A stretch of 64,000 nt of DNA. It comes from Halocaridina rubra. Lineage: Eukaryota > Arthropoda > Malacostraca > Decapoda > Atyidae. Both the position numbers and the translations under genes were made by a program. Location of the stretch: contig JAXCGZ010007628.1 in NCBI GenBank assembly GCA_037179515.1, forward strand, positions 60,001 through 124,000, in the 5' to 3' direction. The notes beneath the pieces are model-generated. The model was given only the letters and a program-made list of their open reading frames with translations. It had not been told where the DNA came from and did no database searches. Positions within the stretch are counted from its first letter, which is position 1. Each line of letters opens with the position of its first letter. Positions 57,031-64,000 of the stretch are shown here, piece by piece.

Positions 57031-60004
57031 CTTCGTCTATCATTGCTTGCCTCCAAGCTTGTGAAGATTGACCCAAAAATAAAAGAGGTCTGTTTCTCGA
57101 AGATAAAAAAAGTTATAATATCGAGTCACGTCAGATAAAGAAACAATGCTCTCAAGTGTCCGTCTTCTCTGCCACATTCTGTAAGGAAACTTGAGAAGGA
57201 GATATCGGTAGTATTGTAATTGGCTGTTAGTCAACTGAGCAATGTACTTTATATTTGTTGATTTATGAAATATGACTTACGGTGGGATCGAATCTGCTTT
57301 AGTCAGATTTGTAATTTTCGATTAGTGCCCCCAGCCACTGAGCTACAGAGCTTCCGTACTTTGCATCTAACAAATCGGGATTTATTAGGAAATGTGAACT
57401 CCGGTTTTTTGTTTTGTTTTTTAATAGCACTCAGTTTGAAACCTTTGGGATATGTATTTATTACTTTAAATAACTCACACTTATTATAATAGTCTGTAAT
57501 TAAATAAAATAGTGCTTGTAATAATGACTTTGCTTGAAAATTATTTCTGAATCGACCATTTTTCGTTTATGAAAATATATGAAAAAGCCAAACTTTTGCT
57601 TAGCCTAAATATTGACAATGGGCTGAACTTTGTACAGAATTTTTGATATATGACAAATCTGCAAATTTTGAATACTGTTTCAGCGAGATAATTTTACCTA
57701 CACATAATAATGAGATAGTTACTAAATGAACACAAATACTATTAATATATTTACAATTCGTAATGTATTCAAACATTTCTAAGTTCATAGGAGTTTGTAT
57801 TTTCTATGCAATATCTGCCTCCCCCAAACCCAACAAATCCATGTGGGATTGTTATGGGATATTTTCCATGTTCGAGGTAAAGAAAAGTTTTGTTTTTTTA
57901 TTATATAAGTCAGGAAAGACTTTAAAAACCCTTCTCATACCATAGAATATGCATTAATATATATTAAAGTGGAAAAGTATTGTATTAAGGTATTTTGTGA
58001 AGTGGAGGGTGTAATATTGACCATAAAATCCATTCATGGTTTGCAAGAACGGTGCTCACCCGTATTCAAATGGGAATAAAGGCTGACACAAAACGGCAAA
58101 AATTGAGACCGTTCAGTACCACTGAGAAAAGTTGGACACTGAGGGAACCTAATTGTATGAATATATTGATGCAGGTGGTCGACATTTTCCTAGTACAATA
58201 GATGCCTTAGTCTTGGTAGTTAAGATTCGTTTTATTTACCTCTTCTATATTTGGACTAAACTATTTTTAGTTTTTTGATTAATTTTGATGTGTTTGTAAT
58301 TAATCTGAGAATTGTTCACATCGGAACACATTTGTTTTCGGGCTGAAATTGATGCTTTGATGGGCGCCTGAGAGTACTTAACCTAATCTAACCTAACCTA
58401 ACTCAAATTTGAAGCCTTACTTACCTTAAAACGGTGAAGTTGGGTGTTTAAAGAGTAGCGCTGCATACTTCAGTAATGTGGTGGCAACACCGATCTCTCT
58501 GGTAGGTTATGGAAGGGGTGCATAAAACGAATCTTGACCGTTTTTTGCTTCCGCATGCATGGTTCCAACCTCCTATTCATGAAGAGGTGCAGGACAAATG
58601 TAATTGCTCTGGCCCATTACTGGAGCCAAATGTTGTGGAAATCCAGTTACTGTTATAATTCTCTCAGTTTCCTGGTAAAGTTGAATTTTCATTGCCTTCT
58701 GTTTAAGTTGCTTAAGGAAACTTATACCGATAAAGACCAACGGGTGACACCGTGCCACACCCATACTTGGTCCAATGCCAAGACTTACCTGTAACTAGGA
58801 ATCTTATTTGACTTGAACATTGTCAAAGCCTGTGTTAATATTTTAGATTGAATAAGTTTCCCTCAAATCCCTCCTTAGCCCAGTGAACAATTTCAATAAT
58901 GATACTTTAATGAAAAAAGAAAACCCGCAATAAATTCTGAACTGCTTGAATAATGTAAATATGGGTGATAGACGATAAACTACTCTGTCTAAAGAGTATA
59001 CTGTAATCCGTTTGGTATGAACTCATTATGATCATTATATACAAAAATTGTCTCATTATGATAATAGGTACTCAGGCACAGATTTTATTATGTCATGGTC
59101 TTATACTTTGGGTATGTAGAACCTAGCCGTAGTGATGAATAAATCACTCAAGAATTTCACTCTACCAAGTAATCTTTCCTTTTTTGAAGGAGGGGGATTG
59201 AACACTTCCTCGGTGTTCCCCATCATTGACTAAATGGGGCTTAGCGAGGGGGAAAGAGAATCTCCTGCTCTGTATTTTCTCTTCCCAAAGAGTCAGAGTA
59301 TTTTGCCTTGACTCAGCTACTCCCTTTATAAGGGGAAAATAACTCATGTACAGTATATAGATATACAGTATAGTATATTGGTACGCAGTGGCAATGCACA
59401 ATAAAAGGTGGGGTTATGTGGGTTTGTTAGATAACGGTTATACACTTCATAACACCTTTTAATGAAGCAGGTAATCTTTTCTCACTTAAAATGTTATATA
59501 GTTGAATTTTGTGTTTTTTTCAGTTGATTATTACTATACCCGTCCAGTATTCCTATTTTGTGGATGTTGATATAGGTTTTATGACCAAAAGAGGAACTTG
59601 CCAATTTCAGTGTATGTGAAATATGAAGTATTTGTAATTTCTCGGTCAGTTTTTGACATAAGTATTGTTCCTTTGTAGTAATTATTTTGATTTGCTTGAC
59701 ATATATAGATACCATAAGGAAAATATTATAATTTAAGTTGGAAAATGAACTATGTTTCACCAGCTATGATAAACTGTTCAGTACTTGTTTGAAGCATTGT
59801 TTATCGCTCAGTATTTTCTTTAATTTAGTGGAAAAATTGAATCTTGTAAAAATTAGTAACCCCCCTTAATTTAGATAAGCACATTAAATATTTGGTTTGA
59901 ATAACCTTTGAGCACCCTCTGGGGTTACTCTTCTGTATAAGTTCCAAGAAATCAATTTTAAATTATTAGCACTATATGCCTAAGTATTGTAACTATTGTT
60001 TCAG

Positions 60005-60348
60005 ATTGGAATATTACGTATCTGAAATGGAAATCCCATTTTTCGTTACTTGTGGAAGAGGCTTGGATCAGTTTGTCATTGATGAGATATATGAAAAATT
60101 TCCAAAAGCTCTCAATGTCCACTCTCTTGGCGAAGGAAAAGTTGCCTTTGCTATTAGAGCTGCCTTAGTTGCTGATAATTGCAAGATATCAGAAAATTGC
60201 TCAGTGCCTGAGAACAAAACTTTTGAAACAGATGTGACTCACCATGAGGCTGGCAGCTTAGAGTCCATAGCAGCAGTTTACAGACTGAAACTAGTAGAAA
60301 GGATTTTCTATTTGATTCATTGCGAAAATGTTCGAGATAACTACATTG
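60005..60348 (+). CDS. THUMPD2: THUMPD2-like exon with start codon
   Basis: Acceptor ATTGTTTCAG then 22 nt of 5' UTR and ATG 60027 (G at -3, G at +4). Encodes the N-terminal ferredoxin-like part of the THUMP module, ending CENVRDNYI with one base of the next codon. Donor GTAAGT. The upstream non-coding exon was not found. Confidence 0.82.
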
Positions 60349-63300
60349 GTAAGTAGTCAAAAGTTACCCAATTGTGATACTTTTTAATAGTTATATTTGC
60401 TTTCTCTCTCTTGATTTCATTGGATATTTTACAGTAATACTGTACTAAATATATTTACCTATCACTGTGTTACTTACTTCCTCTTTTGTTTTTATTGCCG
60501 TGTCTTGAGCTTCTTTATTATATTTAATTATCATTCTGAATGTTAAACCGGCCTTTTTTCTTATTTTTATTTTTTACTTAAAAATAGTTGTATGCATTTG
60601 ACCATGGATGATTATTATGGCTGTGAAAAAAATTTACCTCTACACTCAAAGGAAAAGTACTTTTAAGTTTTCTGTACTGTATATATACAGTACATATAAC
60701 ACAGGGAAGTTAGTATTTTGTAATGTGTTACAATATATATACAGTATCTCTATTTTGGGCATACTTACCTTAAGTATATTTTCATCGTTGAGTTCTTTCA
60801 TGATATGTTCTTTGCTTCAGAACAGTTCACATTATGCCGCACTTATTGATATTACTCTTTTGTATTTTATTCCGAAAGAGCTAAAAGGAGTGATTGAGAT
60901 ATATTAGCTTCTGGCAAATGTGAGTGATTTGACTCGACCAACCCCTTACAAGGGGAATGTCAGCCATGATAAATGTATGTATGTATGTTTAATAGATTTC
61001 TCTTATATATAAGAAGTTTATCCCAAAGAGTTTGCAAGACTGTTTCATATATTATCTATTTCTTTTTCTCTCATTTTCCAGATGAAAATAATCTCAGGAC
61101 CATTATAGGAACAAAAGACTTGAACAGTATTGCAAGTCTGGTAGTGAGCTTAAAGAAGCAACACATATCTCAGGAAGTTTCAAAAAACTGCTGTGAGCCA
61201 AAATCTTGCCAAGGAACTTTGAATTGGAAAGCAAAAAAGGATAAGATTAAGAATTATATGAACTCTGTGACCTATAATGATAAAGAAATGCAAAACAGAG
61301 TTAATGAGAGTAACTTGAAGAGGCCAAACGACCTTGCTGATTGCAATAACATTTCTCCTTCCAAGAAAATATGTGAGATGGACAGTGAATGTTGTTCCAA
61401 GAGTTCGTTCTCTGAAGTTCACGAAAATATTTATGATGAAAAACCTGAAAATATATCATCATCACTTATAAAACCTGAAGATTCATATTGTGATCCCAAA
61501 GCACTTGTAGCTGTAAAGAATAAGGAATCATGTCAGTGTATCTTAAAACTATCCAATTCAAAAGGTATTTGTATGTGTGTTAGGGAAAAAGCCTCTTTAC
61601 CTTATGATAACCAACCTAAGTTTCAAGATCAACATAAAAATTATTCCCTTGTGACGTTTAGAATATCAAGTAGAATTAGTGGTAAGCACAAGAGACTCTT
61701 GTCATATTCATCTGTGATAGCTGTGTTTGTTAAATTCATGGAAGATTGCAAGTATGGATGGGTCACAGAATGGATAAATCCTACTTTAGACTTTTATGTG
61801 AATGTGACTGATTCACATTTTCTTATAGGTATGTACACCATTAATTTATTTTATTAGTACAGACTGATTAAGTATTTTTGGGGGGTTGCAGTAGCTTAGT
61901 GGTAAGAATACTCAACTCAGGAAGTGACAAACCTGTGTTTGTACCCACGTGCGGCAGTAGGAATGGCATCCAGCCTTAATTCCCTAGTTGCAAAACTCTG
62001 TCAATCCCCTTTCAATGGATATTAATAGTGACACAGATTGGCAAACAGTTACGGTCTGGGGAAATGATGGACTTGCATTCGAGCCAACAGCAGGACGTTT
62101 TGAAGGGCATCCATCTTTGATTTGTTCTGCAATCTGAATTTGTCCACCCTCAAATGTGGACTAATGGTGACACATAAAACGTAAAAAGTAAATATTGACT
62201 TGACTAATACTGGAGTTATATCCCTCATTTCCAAGTTATATTTACTGTATCTTACGTTGCTGAGCTTCATATTTTGCAGTACAGTACTTAATTTAACATG
62301 TATTTATTATTCACTTGTATTTAATGGTATTTGATACTTTCTAGTTAGTTTCCCCATATCACTCACTTGACTATCATAGAAAGAGAGATGTCTTTTCACC
62401 TTAAGCTCAAAAAGTTTTTACGTTACCAAATTATGATTGCCATGAATTAATATCACTTTGCTAGATCAAGTAGATTTAATTACAATTTGCAAGGGCTGAA
62501 TAATTTATTACAATGAAAAATTAAAGTTATTTTACAAGTTCTGAATTATCATCCGCAGGTGTAACTCTTTCCAAGGAACCTCTGTCGCTCCGCCCATATA
62601 TCACCCACATTACTTTACGTTCCACTATTTCCCATTTGATGGCCAAGCTTTGCAAGATATCTTCAGGAGGTATTTTACTAGATCCTATGTGTGGAGGGGG
62701 CACCATTTTGGTTGAAGCTGCTAAGTGTTTCAAGGTTTGTAATTTGTTCAGTTCACAATATCAGGATGATTTCAGTTTCCTTTGTAGAGTTTTTTTTAAG
62801 CACTAAGCAACACCTAGTACAAAGGTTTCTACAAATATTGACTTTAGCAAGTTAACCAAAGAGCAACGACTCAGGTTATGAATGTAATGAGTTCAAGTAA
62901 GCTTATTTGCAGATGTATGTTTGACCTAGAGATGTAATCAATTGTAACCATTAAGTACATTGGGGTATATTATTAGTTGTTTGCCTTTTTATTTGTCACT
63001 ATTAACCCCATTATGAGGATGAAAACAGACAGGCTGTGGGGTGGGGAAATAAGGCCTGATCCTTCCCTTAGACTCAGCTGTGGGCTAGATTGTGGATCTA
63101 TTACCTCCCAAGTCGAGTGCTCTAACCACTGTGTTACTTTGGTCTCCATATTAAAGCCTCTTAAATCTCAATGTGAACTTCCAAAATTACCTCAATAAAG
63201 AGGTCACCCATTGGTTTCTTTAAAATTAAATCGATACTTCAACGGTTACATTTATACATTGTATCATTGTTATTACTTAAGCTATATATGATATTTTTGT

Positions 63301-63954
63301 TTCCTTCAAAGAAACTATTTTCTATCTTATTGTACAGTTTCTTATGCAGAAAGAATAGTAATGAAATTAATAATTGAAGATATCACAAAAAATTTATATG
63401 AAGTTACGAGCGCCATGCCAACCTATGGAAAAACTCGCAAAATTTTATAGTGATCTTACCTTTAAGAAACATAATAAGGACTTGAAGTGGTTATCATATC
63501 TAATATTGTTTATACACATTCTTTTATCGCAGTCTGTATTATTGCTGTATAGCTTGTGATACAGAAACTCGGATTTCTTATTTCTTTTTATTGTCAAGGA
63601 TACAGTAGCTCAGTGGTAGAGTGTGCAAGTGGGGAAATGACTAATGGAGGTTCAATCCCACTGCCATGCACTAAGAAGGGTATCTACCCTTAACTCCCCA
63701 GCTGCAAAATGTCTATGTTCACCCCCATTCAGTTGACAACTAATTGCGACACGTAGAATGATGCTTTATATTCCCTTTATTGCATTATGAATATGATCCA
63801 ACCATGCAGATGACTCTTGCTTTTCTCTAATTAATAATTTTTCAGGTTGGTTTGGTGATTGGAGGAGATATGAAAAGAGAGCAGTTAGCAGTAGCCAGAT
63901 GCAATTTACTTGGCTTAGGAATTTCATTTAGTCTTATGCTTTGTCAGGCAATAA
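60027..63954 (+). CDS. THUMPD2: THUMPD2-like RNA guanine-N2 methyltransferase, 5' part (runs off the right edge)
   Basis: THUMP-domain, Rossmann-fold methyltransferase. In human, THUMPD2 makes m2G in U6 snRNA and THUMPD3 acts on tRNA. Segments: 60027-60348, 61082-61828, 62559-62734, 63846-63954, in phase, giving 451 residues so far. Start MEIPFFVTCGRGLDQFVIDE matches the THUMPD2 N-terminus (FFxTxGRGLE). VERIFYLIHCENV and later FRISSRISGKHKR / GWVTEWINPTLDFYVNV form the THUMP half. SAM motif I DPMCGGGT is at 398-405, with an acidic residue in GGDMKREQL after strand 2. The DNA/RNA-target NPPY-type motif must lie beyond the window. Spacing and wording favour THUMPD2 over THUMPD3. An ATG at 59976 is in frame but lies before a likely acceptor (TTGTTTCAG). 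Confidence 0.82.
61082..61828 (+). CDS. THUMPD2: THUMPD2-like exon, linker insertion and THUMP core
   Basis: Begins DENNLRTIIGTKDLNSIASL. A Lys/Asp/Ser-rich linker of about 130 residues with many Cys follows, then the THUMP core NYSLVTFRISSRISGKHKRL to SHFLIG. Human THUMPD2 also has a charged linker here. Acceptor CATTTTCCAG, donor G|GTATGT. Confidence 0.85.
61880..62190 (+). mobile_element. Two adjacent family A SINEs
   Basis: Head-to-tail copies at 61880-62050 (complete; gttgcagtagcttagtggta) and 62055-62190 (headless), within a THUMPD2-like intron. Confidence 0.7.
62559..62734 (+). CDS. THUMPD2: THUMPD2-like exon with SAM-binding motif I
   Basis: VTLSKEPLSLRPYITHITLR, then GGILLDPMCGGGTILVEAAK. 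The GGGT loop binds S-adenosylmethionine in this family. The donor AAG|GTTTGT is weak but phase-correct with the next exon. Confidence 0.88.
62990..63152 (-). mobile_element. Family A tRNA-like SINE
   Basis: Minus orientation; plus-strand tcgagtgctctaaccactgt is the complement of the A-box half. Confidence 0.7.
63595..63765 (+). mobile_element. Family A tRNA-like SINE
   Basis: acagtagctcagtggtagag with B-box-like gaggttcaatccc, one of the most tRNA-like heads. Confidence 0.75.
63846..63954 (+). CDS. THUMPD2: THUMPD2-like exon, methyltransferase strands 2-3
   Basis: VGLVIGGDMKREQLAVARCN then LLGLGISFSLMLCQAI. The Asp of GGDMKREQL sits where the ribose-binding acid of motif II is expected. 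Acceptor ATTTTTCAG, donor GTGAGT. The remaining exons are outside the window. Confidence 0.83.
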
Positions 63955-64000
63955 GTGAGTAAATTAAAAGTTATGCCTCTTTGATTTTATAAAAGACTCG

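Larger units (their letters stand above)
49461..60004. other. Gap between RASSF8-like and THUMPD2-like genes
   Basis: No supported coding exon. Contents: a poly(T) run at 49.93 kb, a minus-strand family B copy (50.57 kb), a 128-bp tandem repeat (51.2-51.6 kb), a 54-bp tandem repeat (52.1-52.3 kb), family A SINEs (52.9, 54.7 and 56.9 kb), a TA microsatellite (53.9 kb) and an inverted-repeat pair (58.2/58.5 kb). Part could be RASSF8-like 3' UTR or THUMPD2-like 5' leader. Confidence 0.5.

Noticed and set aside
58379..58405. Telomeric repeat array (CCTAA-like)
   Set aside because: Only a few imperfect units (cctaatctaacctaaccta); too short for a telomere or a clear interstitial array.
59976..60026. 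Earlier start MPKYCNYCFRLEYYVSE for the THUMPD2-like protein
   Set aside because: A strong acceptor (TTGTTTCAG) lies between this ATG and 60027, and family proteins begin near MEIPFFVTCGRG.

Overview
The window is animal nuclear DNA: long AT-rich introns, GT-AG splicing, dense microsatellites and many short interspersed repeats. The myosin is arthropod-like in sequence and exon layout. The repeat load, and a fragment near 38.95 kb that resembles a repeat I recall from decapod genomes, suggest a malacostracan crustacean, probably a decapod. The species call is inference.

Three protein genes can be reconstructed exon by exon. (1) Minus strand, 0.4-21.5 kb with a candidate non-coding first exon near 25.5 kb: a complete muscle myosin heavy chain. 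Its 21 coding exons sum to 5,844 nt, giving 1,947 residues with every phase consistent. Exons stand at the positions of the Drosophila Mhc alternative exons 7, 9, 11 and 15, but I see only one version of each. (2) Plus strand, 41.3-48.5 kb with a candidate 5' exon near 38.1 kb: an N-terminal RASSF protein (RASSF7/8 type, closest to RASSF8) of about 878 residues. It has an N-terminal Ras-association domain, a very long Pro/Ser-rich middle, a C-terminal coiled coil and a -GVWV terminus. (3) Plus strand, 60.0 kb to the right edge: the first four recognisable coding exons of a THUMPD2-like RNA guanine-N2 methyltransferase, cut by the window end after SAM motif I.

The space between the genes, and much of the introns, is repeat material. 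A non-LTR retrotransposon (32.3-35.3 kb, minus) has two frameshifts. Three degraded RTE-like 3' fragments lie in myosin introns. Four short-repeat families recur: family A (tRNA-like SINE, about two dozen copies), B, C (poly-A retroposon) and D (tRNA-like SINE). There are several foldback or MITE-like elements, including a three-copy family around 11.2, 23.4 and 24.1 kb, and several minisatellites.

The most unusual single object is a perfect 64-bp inverted repeat with a 4-nt loop at 29,943-30,074. The genes do not form a functional unit: the myosin is sarcomeric, the RASSF is probably a junction or polarity scaffold, and the THUMP protein modifies RNA. I found no CRISPR array, no bacterial genes, and no intact rRNA or standard tRNA gene.
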